This document shows, piece after piece, positions 9,716-18,825 of a stretch of DNA of 64,000 bases. The DNA comes from Collinsella aerofaciens. Its GTDB lineage: Bacteria; Actinomycetota; Coriobacteriia; Coriobacteriales; Coriobacteriaceae. Position 1 is the stretch's first letter; the number at the start of each line of letters is the position of its first letter. The notes under the pieces were generated by a model. That model saw only the letters and a program-made list of their open reading frames with translations, made no database searches and was not told where the DNA came from. Where the stretch lies: assembly GCA_008680965.1 (NCBI GenBank), contig NAKE01000001.1, positions 1 through 64,000 of the forward strand, read 5' to 3'. The position numbers and the translations under genes were made by a program.

Positions 9716-9774
9716 CTAACTGGTCTCCTTTCATAAATGCGGCTTTGAGCCAAAAAACTGCAACGGAGACGGGT

Positions 9775-9866
9775 TTTCCAAGTGCCGCAGATTGCCTTGA
9801 AAGAGGAGGGCCGCGTACTTAGGTACGCAACCGATGATTGAAAGGCAAGGTGCGGTGCTTGGGAAA
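9775..9866. repeat. Structured intergenic repeat, family A (copy 1, between pheS and pheT)
   Basis: A 92-bp element with long outer arms (TTTCCAAGTGCCGC against GCGGTGCTTGGGAAA), internal-loop strands AGATTG and CAAGGTG, a 4-bp inner stem (CCTT/AAGG), then GAAAGAGGAGGG, a GCGTAC..GTACGC hairpin and ACCGATGATTGAA. It shares the core with 44521-44618 and the loop motifs with 52987-53085, although the outer stems have unrelated sequence. The loop strands are swapped relative to those copies. It must be transcribed within the pheST mRNA. Confidence 0.75.
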
Positions 9867-9876
9867 GCCGCCGGGC

Positions 9877-10953
9877 CTAGAACTGATTTAAGAAGCGCAT
9901 ATCGCCCGTCATGAGCGTTCGCAGGTCCGGCAGGTCGTAGCGCAGGGCCGCGACGCGCTCGGCGCCAATGCCAAAGGCGAAGCCGGTGTACTTCTCGGGA
10001 TCGATGCCGCAGTTGATCAGGACGTTGGGGTCGACCATGCCGCAGCCCAGAATCTCGATCCAGCCGCTGTGCTTGCAGAAGTTGCAGCCCTTGCCGCCGC
10101 ACACGTGGCAGCTCACGTCCACCTCGCAGCTGGGCTCGGTGAAGGGGAAGAAGTGCGGGCGATAGCGCGTCTTGCGGTCCTCGCCAAACATGCACTTAAC
10201 AAAGTAGTCGAGCGTGCCCTTAAGGTCGCCAAAGGTAATGCCCTCGTCGACGACCAGACCCTCGATCTGGTTGAACTGCGGAAGGTGGCAGGCATCGGCC
10301 GTGTCGGGACGGTAGACGGTGCCCGGGCAAATCATGTAGATGGGCGGCTTTTGCGACTCCATGGTGTGGATCTGCACGCCCGAGGTCTGGGTGCGCAGCA
10401 GCACGTCGGACTCGCCGTGGGCGTGGGCCTCGGGGTGCGCGACGCTGCCGGGGTTATTGTCGACCACGTAGAAGGTATCGCGGGCCGAGCGGCTCGGGTG
10501 ATCCATGGGGGCGTTGAGCGCGGTGAAGTTGTAGTAGGAGGTGTCGACCATGGGACCGGACTCGACGGTGTAGCCGATGCCGCAGAAGATGTCCTCGGCC
10601 TCCTCGATGATCTGCTTGATCAGGTGCTGGTGGCCGATCTGCGGACGGATGCCCGGCAGCGTGATGTCGACGGCGTCGTGCTCGAGTGCGCGCTTGAGGG
10701 CGGCGGCCTTCATCTCGGTGTTGCGCTCGTCGAGCATGCCCTCGATCAGCTGGCGCATCTCGTTGGCGCGCTTGCCCATCACGGGACGATCCTCGGGGGC
10801 GAGCTTGCCCATCATGCGCATCAGGCCGGTGATGCGGCCCTTGCGGCCGAGCAGCTCAACGCGCGCAGCCTCGAGCTTGGCTGCGTCGTCGGCGCCTGCG
10901 ACGAGCTCCTTGGCCTCTTCCTCGAGTTTGACCAGATCATCAATCAGACTCAT
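9877..10953 (-). CDS. pheS: Phenylalanyl-tRNA synthetase alpha subunit
   Basis: The 358-aa catalytic subunit. It has an N-terminal coiled coil (residues 1-90, rich in E/K/R), then the class II core with motif 2 region GTVYRPDTADACHLPQFNQIEG and motif 3 GIGAERVAALRYDLPDLR. A Cys-rich insert CHVCGGKGCNFC suggests a structural metal site, as in several bacterial PheS. The start is ATG 10953, 5 bases after AAAGGGA; an in-frame extension reaching back into the T-box leader is not coding. It is the first gene of the pheST operon. Confidence 0.97.
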   Translation of the reverse strand: MSLIDDLVKLEEEAKELVAGADDAAKLEAARVELLGRKGRITGLMRMMGKLAPEDRPVMGKRANEMRQLIEGMLDERNTEMKAAALKRALEHDAVDITLPGIRPQIGHQHLIKQIIEEAEDIFCGIGYTVESGPMVDTSYYNFTALNAPMDHPSRSARDTFYVVDNNPGSVAHPEAHAHGESDVLLRTQTSGVQIHTMESQKPPIYMICPGTVYRPDTADACHLPQFNQIEGLVVDEGITFGDLKGTLDYFVKCMFGEDRKTRYRPHFFPFTEPSCEVDVSCHVCGGKGCNFCKHSGWIEILGCGMVDPNVLINCGIDPEKYTGFAFGIGAERVAALRYDLPDLRTLMTGDMRFLNQF

Positions 10954-11036
10954 GTCTTCCCTTTCGTCTCTCGCGCTCTCCGTTTGCCGAGGCGGCTGCC
11001 GCCGTCTGGCGTTGCGAAAACGCGGCCCGGTTCGGT

Positions 11037-11080
11037 AAAAAAAAACCGTCCTCGGGCATGTGCATTGCCCAAGGACGGTT
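11037..11080 (-). terminator. T-box-controlled terminator upstream of pheS
   Basis: The hairpin has arms AACCGTCC(T/-)TGGGC and GCCCGAGGACGGTT followed by a run of nine T on the minus strand. Its 5' arm begins just after the T-box sequence, so it is mutually exclusive with an antiterminator, giving transcription control of pheST by uncharged tRNA-Phe. Confidence 0.9.
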
Positions 11081-11338
11081 GAATTCCGCGGTACCACCTT
11101 GTTTGACCCGGCGGATGTCTGGCCCGCCGTGCCCACTCTGCGCCCCTTATCGCGAGGCTCACGGCTTCCCTACTGGGGCTTCGCCGCCGCTGGCCGCGCG
11201 CCCGTTGAGGTCGCTGCTCGGGAGTGAACGCTTGGCCCTTGCCACCGCAGGAAGGCTTGCAGCCCATGGCCTTCCCTCTCTTGCCGGCGACGCGGCGGGC
11301 AAAACCCTCTCCGTCAACGCATTGGGCTACAGGATAAC
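11037..11338 (-). ncRNA. T-box leader (tRNA-Phe responsive)
   Basis: On the minus strand the T-box consensus AAGGTGGTACCGCGG lies at about 11087-11102, complementary to the tRNA acceptor end. It is preceded by a stem III-like hairpin (11105-11128) and a long Stem I region with GAGAGGGAAGG and GGTGGCAAGG elements. A UUC triplet followed by A at 11226-11228 is the likely Phe specifier codon. The leader ends in the terminator at 11037-11080 and lies directly upstream of pheS. Leader 5' end is estimated. Confidence 0.9.
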
Positions 11339-11457
11339 ACATTCTGCGAGCATATCGCCGCGTTCCGTTTTGTTCGTGCTGGGTACAAGGCAGGTAGCTG
11401 TGCAAACTGGCCGCGCCGCCGCGTGCGACGGGCGACCTGCGAGATCAAGGATATGGT

Positions 11458-13032
11458 ATGGGAAAGAACAAGGATAAGATGGCCAAGCCCGCAGCGGATA
11501 AGACGCCCAAAGGCATGAAGGTCGATAAGGCCGTCAAAAAATTCCGCAAGCTCGAGGGCAAGCTGTGGACCCGCGAGTACCTGCTCAAGATTGCCGAGTT
11601 TGACGGCGCGACCATTGCTCCCGCCAACGGCGCTGCGGCGCGCGCCGATGCTATGGGCACGCTTGCCGGCGAGCATCACAAGCTGCTGACCAGTGAGAAG
11701 TCCGTTGAGCTCGTACGCTCGCTGGCACGCGAGACCGTCGCCGGTGGCAAGATCGACGACCCGCAGCTGCTCGACGAGATTCGCGTACTCGACCGCGACC
11801 AGCGCGAGGCAAGCGTCATCCCCACCGAGGAAGCCGAGGCCTGGACCAGGCTCACCTGCGAGGCCGACGCCGTGTGGCACAAGGCCAAGACGGCCAATGA
11901 CTGGGCGAGCTTTGAGCCCTATGTGGATAGAATCGTCGCCCAACTTAAGCATCAGGCCAAGCTCATGGACCCCAAGCGCGACCCATACGATGTTTGGCTC
12001 GACCAGTACGAGCGCGGCCTTTCCGCCAAGAGCTTCGACGCGTTTTGCGATGAGGTCAAGGCGACGGTCGTGCCGCTCGTGCACGCCATCGGCGAGCGCG
12101 GCCAGCAGCCGGCTGCCGACTTTTTGCACGCCCGCGTGCCTGAGGCCGCCCAGCGTGCCATGAGCTTCGATCTTATGAAGCTTGTCGGCCTGGACCTAGA
12201 CGACACCACGCTTGCCTTTACCGAGCACCCGTTTAGCGAGGGCTTTTCCGTGGGTGACGCGCGCATCGCGACGCACATCTACGAGGACGACTGCATCTCC
12301 AACGTCTACAGCATCATCCACGAGGCCGGTCACACCATGTACGAGCTGGGCGTGAACCCCGCCTACGCGCGCACCTGCCTGGAGGGCGGCACCTCCATGG
12401 GCATCCACGAGAGCCAGAGCCGCTTCTTTGAGAACACCGTGGGCCGCAGCCGCGCCTTTATGGGACCGCTGCTCGAAGTGCTGCGCCGCCACGCGCCCGA
12501 GGTCTACGGTAGCGTGGACGAGGATACGCTCTACCGCGCCGTGAACATCGCGCAGCCGTCGCTGATCCGCACCGAGGCGGACGAGCTCACCTACCCACTG
12601 CATATTATGGTGCGCTACCAGATCGAGCGCATGCTGTTTGCCGGCGAGGCCACGGCCAAGGACATCCCCGCGCTTTGGAATCGTTTTATGGACGAGTATC
12701 TGGGCATTCCCGTTCCCGACGACACGCGCGGCTGTCTGCAGGATACGCACTGGAGCGGCGGCTCGTTTGGCTACTTCCCCACGTATGCACTGGGTAGCGC
12801 CTACGACGCCATGTTTGTGCCGGCCATGTGCCGCGACGGTGTCGACCTCAACGGCGCCTGTGCGAGCGGCGACTTGGCACCCGTCCGCGCGTGGCTGGGC
12901 GAGCACATTTGGCAGTGGGGCCGCGCCAAGGACGCGCCGGAGCTCATCAAGGGCGCATGCGGCATGGCGTTCGATGCCCGCTACTACTGCAGCTACCTGC
13001 AGGACAAGTTCACCACGCTCTACGAGCTGTAA
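11458..13032 (+). CDS. Carboxypeptidase M32 (Taq family)
   Basis: A 524-aa cytoplasmic metallocarboxypeptidase that removes C-terminal residues from peptides. The zinc motif HEAGH is at residues 288-292 within YSIIHEAGHTMYELGV, followed by the GTSMGIHESQSRFFEN block with the third ligand Glu, and the C-terminal GGSFGYFPTYALGSAYDAM block, all characteristic of M32. The first 20 residues are Lys-rich. ATG 11458 follows AAGG by 6 bases. It is transcribed away from pheST and ends in its own terminator, so it is probably monocistronic. Confidence 0.93.
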   Translation: MGKNKDKMAKPAADKTPKGMKVDKAVKKFRKLEGKLWTREYLLKIAEFDGATIAPANGAAARADAMGTLAGEHHKLLTSEKSVELVRSLARETVAGGKIDDPQLLDEIRVLDRDQREASVIPTEEAEAWTRLTCEADAVWHKAKTANDWASFEPYVDRIVAQLKHQAKLMDPKRDPYDVWLDQYERGLSAKSFDAFCDEVKATVVPLVHAIGERGQQPAADFLHARVPEAAQRAMSFDLMKLVGLDLDDTTLAFTEHPFSEGFSVGDARIATHIYEDDCISNVYSIIHEAGHTMYELGVNPAYARTCLEGGTSMGIHESQSRFFENTVGRSRAFMGPLLEVLRRHAPEVYGSVDEDTLYRAVNIAQPSLIRTEADELTYPLHIMVRYQIERMLFAGEATAKDIPALWNRFMDEYLGIPVPDDTRGCLQDTHWSGGSFGYFPTYALGSAYDAMFVPAMCRDGVDLNGACASGDLAPVRAWLGEHIWQWGRAKDAPELIKGACGMAFDARYYCSYLQDKFTTLYEL

Positions 13033-13056
13033 AGATTAGGCAACACGCCAACGCAA

Positions 13057-13096
13057 AGGAGGCGCCGCAGAATCTATCCGCGGCGCCCCCTTTTTT
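13057..13096 (+). terminator. Terminator after the M32 carboxypeptidase
   Basis: A GGCGCCGC / GCGGCGCC hairpin with an 11-nt loop region, followed by CCCC and a run of six T, begins about 25 bp past the stop codon. Confidence 0.85.
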
Positions 13097-13116
13097 CATC
13101 TAAGCCAGAGACCCGG

Positions 13117-13178
13117 CACTTGGGGCCGTTTGCAGCGTCGAGTAGTTACGCGGTTTGGTAAAACCACGTAACTACAGA
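13117..13178. repeat. Partial family A repeat at the glmM 3' end
   Basis: It contains GCAGCGTCGAG followed by an imperfect AGTTACGCGG...CCACGTAACT hairpin that overlaps the glmM stop codon. The same tail (GCAGCGTCGAG plus a GTTACG hairpin) ends the larger elements at 44487-44659 and 53126. The long outer stem found there is absent here, so this copy is truncated. On the minus strand it forms the 3' UTR of glmM. Confidence 0.6.
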
Positions 13179-14503
13179 GCCTCCAGTGCGGCGGCGATGC
13201 GCTTCATGGCGGCGTCGGCGGCAGCTTGGTCGGGGGCTTCGGCCAAAACGCGAATCACCGACTCGGTTCCGCTCTTGCGCACCAGTACGCGGCCCTCGCC
13301 CGCCAGCGACGCCTCGGCCTCGGCAATGGCGGCCTGCACGCCCATGTTGCCCAGCGCGGCGTCCTTATCCGCCACGCGCACGGCGACCTGCGCTTGCGGC
13401 AGTAGCTTGCACGGAGCCGTGAGCTGCGAGAGTGTCTCGCGCTCGGCGCGAATCACTTCCATCACGCGCAGCGAGGTCATAATGCCGTCGCCCGTGCGCT
13501 CGATATCGCCAAAGATCGTGTGGCCCGTCTGCTCGCCGCCTAGGCTGTAACCGCCCTCGCGCATCTTGGCATACACGTGACGGTCGCCCACACCGCTGGT
13601 CACGGCACTTAGGCCGGCAAGCTCCAACGACTTGATCAGGCCAAAGTTGCTGGCAATCGTCGGAACCACGGTACCGCCCGAAAGGCGACCGTGCTTGTTC
13701 AGGTACACGCCGCACACGTACAGGATCTGGTCGCCATCGACCACGCGCCCGCGCTCGTCCACGGCCAGGCAGCGGTCGGCATCGCCGTCATAGGCAAAGC
13801 CCACGTCCAGGCCCTGCTCCACCACGTGGCGCTGCAGACGCTCCATATGCGTGGAGCCGCAGTCGACGTTGATGTTAAAACCATCGGGCGCGGCATTGAT
13901 CACGCGCACGTCGGCGCCCAGCGCGTCGAACACCGGCTTGGCCACCGAGGACGCCGAGCCGTTGGCGCAGTCGATGCCGATCTTGACGCCCTGCAGCGAA
14001 AAGTTCGCACTTGCAATGAGCGAAGCAATGTAGCGGTTGCGGCCCTGCATGTAGTCCACCGTGGCGCCGATGTGGTTGCCCGTTGCCAGCGGCACCTCGC
14101 TCTTGCCATCGATGTAGTCCTCGATGAGCTCCAGCACGTCCTCGTCCATCTTAAAGCCGTCGCTGTTGACGAGCTTAATGCCGTTATCGCAAAACGGGTT
14201 GTGGCTCGCGCTGATCATGATGCCGCAATCGAAGCAGCCTTCCACGGTCTGATGCGCTACACCCGGCGTGGGGATCACGTGCAGCATATAGGCGTCCGCA
14301 CCGCTCGCGACCAGGCCACTCACCAGCGCCGCCTCGAACATATAACTCGAGCGACGCGTGTCCTTACCCACGATGACGCGCGCCTTGCGCTCGCGGTTGG
14401 CGCCGTAATACCAGCCCACAAAACGGCCAATCTTATAAGCGTGCTCTACCGTCAGCCCAACGTTAGCCTCACCGCGAAAGCCGTCGGTGCCAAAGTACTT
14501 CAT
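13172..14503 (-). CDS. glmM: Phosphoglucosamine mutase
   Basis: The 443-aa enzyme converts glucosamine-6-phosphate to glucosamine-1-phosphate for peptidoglycan precursors. It has FGTDGFRG near the N-terminus, the phosphoserine loop SASHNP (active Ser100), the metal-binding DGDADR, the sugar-binding GGEQTGH, and a C-terminal phosphate-binding loop RKSGTES. Length matches GlmM (about 445-450) and not longer phosphomannomutases. ATG 14503 is preceded by AAGGAG. It is followed by a family A hairpin and preceded by the terminator of the DUF4012 gene, so it is likely transcribed alone. Confidence 0.95.
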   Translation of the reverse strand: MKYFGTDGFRGEANVGLTVEHAYKIGRFVGWYYGANRERKARVIVGKDTRRSSYMFEAALVSGLVASGADAYMLHVIPTPGVAHQTVEGCFDCGIMISASHNPFCDNGIKLVNSDGFKMDEDVLELIEDYIDGKSEVPLATGNHIGATVDYMQGRNRYIASLIASANFSLQGVKIGIDCANGSASSVAKPVFDALGADVRVINAAPDGFNINVDCGSTHMERLQRHVVEQGLDVGFAYDGDADRCLAVDERGRVVDGDQILYVCGVYLNKHGRLSGGTVVPTIASNFGLIKSLELAGLSAVTSGVGDRHVYAKMREGGYSLGGEQTGHTIFGDIERTGDGIMTSLRVMEVIRAERETLSQLTAPCKLLPQAQVAVRVADKDAALGNMGVQAAIAEAEASLAGEGRVLVRKSGTESVIRVLAEAPDQAAADAAMKRIAAALEAL

Positions 14504-14516
14504 GCGCTCTCCTTAC

Positions 14517-14555
14517 AAAATAGGGGCGAACAGATTGCCTGTCCGCCCCAAAATG
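14517..14555 (-). terminator. Probable terminator after the DUF4012 gene
   Basis: A GGGGCG.ACAG / CTGT.CGCCCC hairpin with a short loop, followed on the minus strand by TATTTTG. It lies between the DUF4012 stop and the glmM start. Confidence 0.55.
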
Positions 14556-14586
14556 GTACTCGATTATCTGCGCTACCAGAAAAACC

Positions 14587-16899
14587 CTACGCCGACGCGC
14601 TGTCGCGAGCCGCCTGGCATGTAGGAGTCTGACGCAGCGTAAGCGGCTTGTCCCCCGCCTCGGCTGACGTGGTCAGCGTATATGTGATCGTCGTCGTCTC
14701 GCCAGCATGCAGGTCAACGGTGCCCGAATAGAAGGGGATTCCATGCCACGTAGCGGCGCCAAGACCAAACTGGGTGCCCTCGACGGTCAGATCAGTAATG
14801 ATGCCGCCCGTCGGGGCAAACAACGAGACATTCAGACGCTCGTCGTCGCGCGCGGCATCGGGCGCGCTCGCCGCGACGTAGTCGGGCAGCTTGCCGGCCT
14901 CCTCCTGCGTCATGATGTTCGTCAGGGTAACGGTGATGCGATACGAGCATGTGCCGTCACCGTTCTTGATGCCCTGGCCAATCTGCGTATCGGCATTCAG
15001 GTACCAGTCGAGCTTGGAGAAGCTCAGGTTGTTAAAGTAGACACCAGCAACGGGATCTTCACTCGGGTCATCCGGATCGGGCAGCGAGGCGTCGATGTTC
15101 ATCTCCTTGATAGCGTTCTGCTCGTCATCGTTTTTCATCCACGCGATCAGGCGGCCCTCTTCGGCACCGCGCTCAACGGCGCTGACAAGCTTCGTAACAT
15201 CGACATCGCCGATACCGCCAAGGATCTTGTCGAAGGCAGCGCTGGCGACGGATGCAAAGATGCCGTCCGACTCCTCGACCGGATAGTTCCAGTACACATC
15301 GTGCATGAGGACCTTTGCGGCGTTGGTGCCGTCGACAACCGTTCCGTCGGGCAGCGACACGTTACCGACCAGGCCCAGCAGATACTGCAGGAACACCGGG
15401 TCGATACCCACGACGCCGTCAACGTCCTGGCCATATTGAGATTTCCACAGGGCTGCGACACGCTGCGAGTTGCGGGGCCAATCAGGCGAATAGGTATTGC
15501 CCGAGTTGTACAGGTTACTGTGGTTGCCGAACAGCGCCTCATCCTCTTCGTCGACGCTCTCGACTGCCTCATCCTCGCTGAGTCCAATGCGGGGAACAAA
15601 CTCGCCAATCGACATCTGGCCGTCGGTGACCGAAATCAGGCCCTGCGAACCGCCAAAGCCGCCGCAGGCACGAATCTCGACGTTGTTCATGGCGTACACA
15701 AGGTAGTTGCGCGTCTGGCCGTTGGCGCCGAGCATCTGCGGAAGGACGGGGGCGACCTTCTCCGCCGCGTCAACCGCGCCGTTGAGGGTGGCAAAGCCGT
15801 CCTTGGCCTTATCGACCAGCTCGGTCACCTGGGAAATATGAGTATCGCCAATGCCCTGGATCTTCTCGTTGGCGCTCTTGAACACCTTGGAGCTATCGGA
15901 AAGCGAATCGGCAACGGCCTGCAGCGCGGACACGTTAATCATGCCGTCCTGGAACAGCTTGCCGGGCGTGGCCTGCGAAAGGTTATCGGCCATGGGAACC
16001 AGTGCATTGCTCGAGACATCGGACAGGACGTCGATCATGGTGCGGGCCGCATTGATGTCGCTGCCATACACCGGGATAAACGAAGCCGCCGTCCACAGCG
16101 GGCTCGAGGTCTCCGCCTTCATGCTGTCGCAGAGCTCATCGATCTTTTTCGCGTCGTCAGGCAGCGTCGAAAAATCGCCCGACGTGACCTTGTCCTTAAG
16201 GCCACCGACGATCTCGACAGCCTCCTTCGCTTCGCTCTTTACGGTCTTTGCCGAGTTAAGCAGCATAAAGCCGCTTGCGCCAAGCGCAACGAGAAGCACC
16301 GCGACTACAGCGGCAATAATGGCGCCAGTGTGACGCTTTTTGCGCTCGCCCTTGCGATGGCGATGACGGACCAGACCGTCAGAGGTCGAACTCGACGAAG
16401 CGTCGCTACCGTAGTTCAAGCCAAAATCGTAATAATCTTCCTTGGAACCCGAGCCCGCAAACTCGGCACCGCTATCATCCAGGCGGGCGAACGTGCCAGT
16501 CTCGGAGGCACCGGTGTAAATCGTGCCAAGGTTACCCGTAAGCCCCGCGCCACCGGCAGAGGGAGTATTGTTGGCGGCCTTGCCGGCATTAACGTTGCCG
16601 GCGGCATTCGCGGCGTTGGCAGCACCTGCGTTGTTCGCAGGTACCGAAGGAGCCCCGCTCGGCTGCGACGTGGAGGTTGCACCGCCCGCAAAGACATTCC
16701 CTCTTGCACGGCCGGTCTTTTTTGCCTTTTGAGACTGCTCGTACAGAGCGGTAAACATCGCCGTCTCGCCCGGGGACACGCGCTTACCGGAGCCGCCCTG
16801 TCCAGCGCCGCCCGGCGTGCCGGCCTTACCAGCCCCGTTCGGACGCGGCGGAACTGCAGGACGGCCGCTATCGCTGCCCTTAAAGTGATTACCAGCCAT
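14587..16899 (-). CDS. DUF4012 membrane-anchored extracellular protein
   Basis: A 770-aa protein. Residues 1-190 are low-complexity (Gly/Ala/Asn/Ser/Pro-rich), ending in the basic stretch RHRHRKGERKKRH. A single membrane helix follows at about 191-215, and the rest is extracytoplasmic. The region containing NYLVYAMNNVEIRACGGFGGSQGLISV and the Y/W-rich DVYWNYPVEES block matches DUF4012, found in Actinomycetota and often near cell-wall polysaccharide genes; its biochemical role is unknown. The chosen start ATG 16899 (MAGNHFKG) has GAGGA 8 bases upstream; the in-frame ATG 27 bases earlier lacks one. The disordered cytoplasmic N-terminus is unusually long. Confidence 0.85.
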   Translation of the reverse strand: MAGNHFKGSDSGRPAVPPRPNGAGKAGTPGGAGQGGSGKRVSPGETAMFTALYEQSQKAKKTGRARGNVFAGGATSTSQPSGAPSVPANNAGAANAANAAGNVNAGKAANNTPSAGGAGLTGNLGTIYTGASETGTFARLDDSGAEFAGSGSKEDYYDFGLNYGSDASSSSTSDGLVRHRHRKGERKKRHTGAIIAAVVAVLLVALGASGFMLLNSAKTVKSEAKEAVEIVGGLKDKVTSGDFSTLPDDAKKIDELCDSMKAETSSPLWTAASFIPVYGSDINAARTMIDVLSDVSSNALVPMADNLSQATPGKLFQDGMINVSALQAVADSLSDSSKVFKSANEKIQGIGDTHISQVTELVDKAKDGFATLNGAVDAAEKVAPVLPQMLGANGQTRNYLVYAMNNVEIRACGGFGGSQGLISVTDGQMSIGEFVPRIGLSEDEAVESVDEEDEALFGNHSNLYNSGNTYSPDWPRNSQRVAALWKSQYGQDVDGVVGIDPVFLQYLLGLVGNVSLPDGTVVDGTNAAKVLMHDVYWNYPVEESDGIFASVASAAFDKILGGIGDVDVTKLVSAVERGAEEGRLIAWMKNDDEQNAIKEMNIDASLPDPDDPSEDPVAGVYFNNLSFSKLDWYLNADTQIGQGIKNGDGTCSYRITVTLTNIMTQEEAGKLPDYVAASAPDAARDDERLNVSLFAPTGGIITDLTVEGTQFGLGAATWHGIPFYSGTVDLHAGETTTITYTLTTSAEAGDKPLTLRQTPTCQAARDSASA

Positions 16900-17048
16900 A
16901 AAGAAATCCTCGCAATTGAGTCGCAATGAAAAAGTCCATAACGTTACTAGTTTATGGCATTTTGAGCATCGACAGCTAAACTCCAGACACGGACGTCAAT
17001 TGGCGAAAATGCGGCACAACACCTTTTCTGTCTTGGCGGCGGCGTCAA

Positions 17049-18071
17049 CTACACCGTGAGGAACATCATCACGATGATCATGGCAAAGCCGATAAGGTCG
17101 GTCGGCAAAAACACCGTGCCCAGCATAACGGCACTCGTGATGGTCGCCGAGACCGGCTCCACGGTTCCGATGAGGCTTGCGCGGACCGAGCCAATGTCCT
17201 TAACGCCCTGCATATAGAGCATGTAGGCAAAAAACGAACCGATGACCACGAACACCGCGAGCGCCTCGATACCGGCAACATCGAGCGCCGGCATATGCGC
17301 CCAAGGGCGAACGAAAGCACACGAAACGATGCCCGCCGTGAGCATAGCCGAACCCGTGACGATGGGGCTGCCATATTCGGGCAGGATCTTGGCGGGGATC
17401 ACCGCCATGCAGGTGGCGCTGACCGCACACATAAGGCCCGCGACCAGGCCGAGCGGCGAGATGCTCAGGCTGGTGGGGTCACCGCCGGTGGCGATCAAAA
17501 ACGTACCGCCCAGAGCCAAGCCAATGCCGATAACCTCGCGCGTGCGCGGCCTGCGGCGGTCGATAACGCAGGTGTATCCCATAATGATGACCAGCTGCAG
17601 GCACTGAAGCACCGTCGCGGTTCCGGCATTGGTCAGGCGCACGGCCGAAAGATAGCAGAACTGGTTGAACAGCAGGCCAAAAGCGGTAAAAAGCAGCAGT
17701 TGTCTGCGGTCGGCGGGCGTGGTCCAGAGTTTAACCAGACGCTCGCGATCGCGCGTGACCACCACGGCCATAAAGAGCAGACCGGCGAGAATCTGGCGCA
17801 CACTCATAAGCCACAGGGTATCAACGTGATAGGTATCGAACAGGAAGCTCGCGCTGGTACCCGAAAAACCCCAAAACGAACCACCCACCAGCGTGGCCAG
17901 AACGCCCGTAATCATCTTGCGCGTCGACGCACTGTTCAGGCGGTCGCGCCATGCACGGCGGGTACTGCGGCTGAGCTCGTCAGTGCCCTCGGGCACATCA
18001 ATGTTCGATATATCGGTCATCGGCACCGAAGCCCCTGCGCCTTCGACCTGCTCGACACACTCTTTGCTCAT
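17049..18071 (-). CDS. EamA/DMT-family transporter
   Basis: A 340-aa inner-membrane protein with ten predicted helices arranged as two EamA halves (GGSFWGFSGTSASFLFD in the first, GLVAGLMCAVSATCMAVIPAKI in the second). Such proteins export or exchange amino acids, nucleotides or other small metabolites; the substrate is not predictable. Start ATG 18071 has GGGGGAG 5 bases upstream. The first 60 residues are polar and cytoplasmic. A second EamA protein occurs at 51677-52795; both share the tandem architecture but differ in sequence. Confidence 0.85.
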   Translation of the reverse strand: MSKECVEQVEGAGASVPMTDISNIDVPEGTDELSRSTRRAWRDRLNSASTRKMITGVLATLVGGSFWGFSGTSASFLFDTYHVDTLWLMSVRQILAGLLFMAVVVTRDRERLVKLWTTPADRRQLLLFTAFGLLFNQFCYLSAVRLTNAGTATVLQCLQLVIIMGYTCVIDRRRPRTREVIGIGLALGGTFLIATGGDPTSLSISPLGLVAGLMCAVSATCMAVIPAKILPEYGSPIVTGSAMLTAGIVSCAFVRPWAHMPALDVAGIEALAVFVVIGSFFAYMLYMQGVKDIGSVRASLIGTVEPVSATITSAVMLGTVFLPTDLIGFAMIIVMMFLTV

Positions 18072-18302
18072 TCCACTCCCCCGAAACAGTCTGGAAGCAA
18101 TTCGGCTTACCTTACCACGGCAAAGGCACCAGCTGGAGGCTTGTCCGTTTATCGGTAGGACAATTCCGCAGACGTCTTTCCATAGCTCGATACCACAATG
18201 GGCTTGCATTATGCAACAGCCAAATCGCGGCAGCAGGCTCTTTTGAAATGGATATGACAAAGCCCCCGAATTCCACAATGTAAGCGATTTTTAAAAATGT
18301 TC

Positions 18303-18331
18303 TTGCCACCGAGTTCAGGCTCCGTTATATT
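18303..18331 (+). promoter_or_regulatory. Promoter of tRNA-Val
   Basis: TTGCCA (18303-18308), a 17-bp spacer and TATATT (18326-18331) stand 29 bases before the tRNA, matching a sigma-70 type promoter. Confidence 0.7.
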
Positions 18332-18360
18332 ATCCCTTGCGCGCTTGCGCACCCTTGATC

Positions 18361-18435
18361 GGGCGTTTAGCTCAGGGGGAGAGCGCTTCCCTGACACGGA
18401 AGAGGTCAGAAGTTCAAATCTTCTAACGCCCACCA
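18361..18435 (+). tRNA. tRNA-Val (GAC)
   Basis: A 72-nt cloverleaf with encoded CCA at 18433-18435. The acceptor stem pairs GGGCGTT with AACGCCC. The D-arm has AGCTCAGGGGGAGAGC, and the T-arm has the GTTCAAATC loop. The anticodon stem CTTCC/GGAAG encloses CTGACAC, giving anticodon GAC for valine. A strong terminator follows 9 bp later, so it is a single-gene transcript. It marks the left border of the small accessory stretch 18826-23313. Confidence 0.97.
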
Positions 18436-18443
18436 AATGTTCA

Positions 18444-18479
18444 CAGCTCAGAGGCTATGTCTCTGAGCTGTTTTGTTTT
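18444..18479 (+). terminator. Terminator after tRNA-Val
   Basis: Perfect arms CAGCTCAGAG / CTCTGAGCTG with a 7-nt loop, followed by TTTTGTTTT. Confidence 0.92.
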
Positions 18480-18825
18480 ATGTCGCCAAATCCGCTGGCA
18501 ACTCCAACCGTCATCGCAACGTAACATCAATTCACCTGACGAATGGCTGCCAAACAAATTCAATACCCCAACATCAACAACAGCCGGGCACAAAACTGCG
18601 CCGCAAACTGCTCCAACCACCCTGCCCATGTACAAAACCGCGTCAGCGACCCAAGTGCCTATCCCGGCTGACTCCGTAGTCAATCAAAACCGCCCCAATA
18701 GCCACCGAGGCCGAGACCAACACGTCTCGAACCCATCCGCACCGCAACTTCTCAGCAAAACGCCGCGATGTCTGCGCCCTGCGGTATCCTTGAGCCACTT
18801 GCACCTGCAGCACCAAGGAGCCGCC
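18480..18825. other. Intergenic stretch without recognised gene
   Basis: About 345 bp between the tRNA terminator and the DUF5710 gene. It is less GC-rich than the flanking genes. A long in-frame extension of the DUF5710 frame runs through it, but it has no ribosome site and a composition unlike coding DNA. I see no repeat or RNA in it. Confidence 0.5.

Noticed and set aside
7220..9736. 838-aa open frame on the plus strand opposite pheT
   Set aside because: It is the antisense of pheT, an artefact of high-GC codon use; no ribosome site and no recognisable motif.
14707..16929. 740-aa open frame opposite the DUF4012 gene
   Set aside because: Antisense shadow of a long high-GC gene; the minus-strand frame has the start signal, membrane helix and family match.
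18457..18825. N-terminal 123-residue extension of the DUF5710 protein
   Set aside because: It lacks a ribosome site and overlaps the tRNA terminator, while ATG 18826 has a good AAGGAG.
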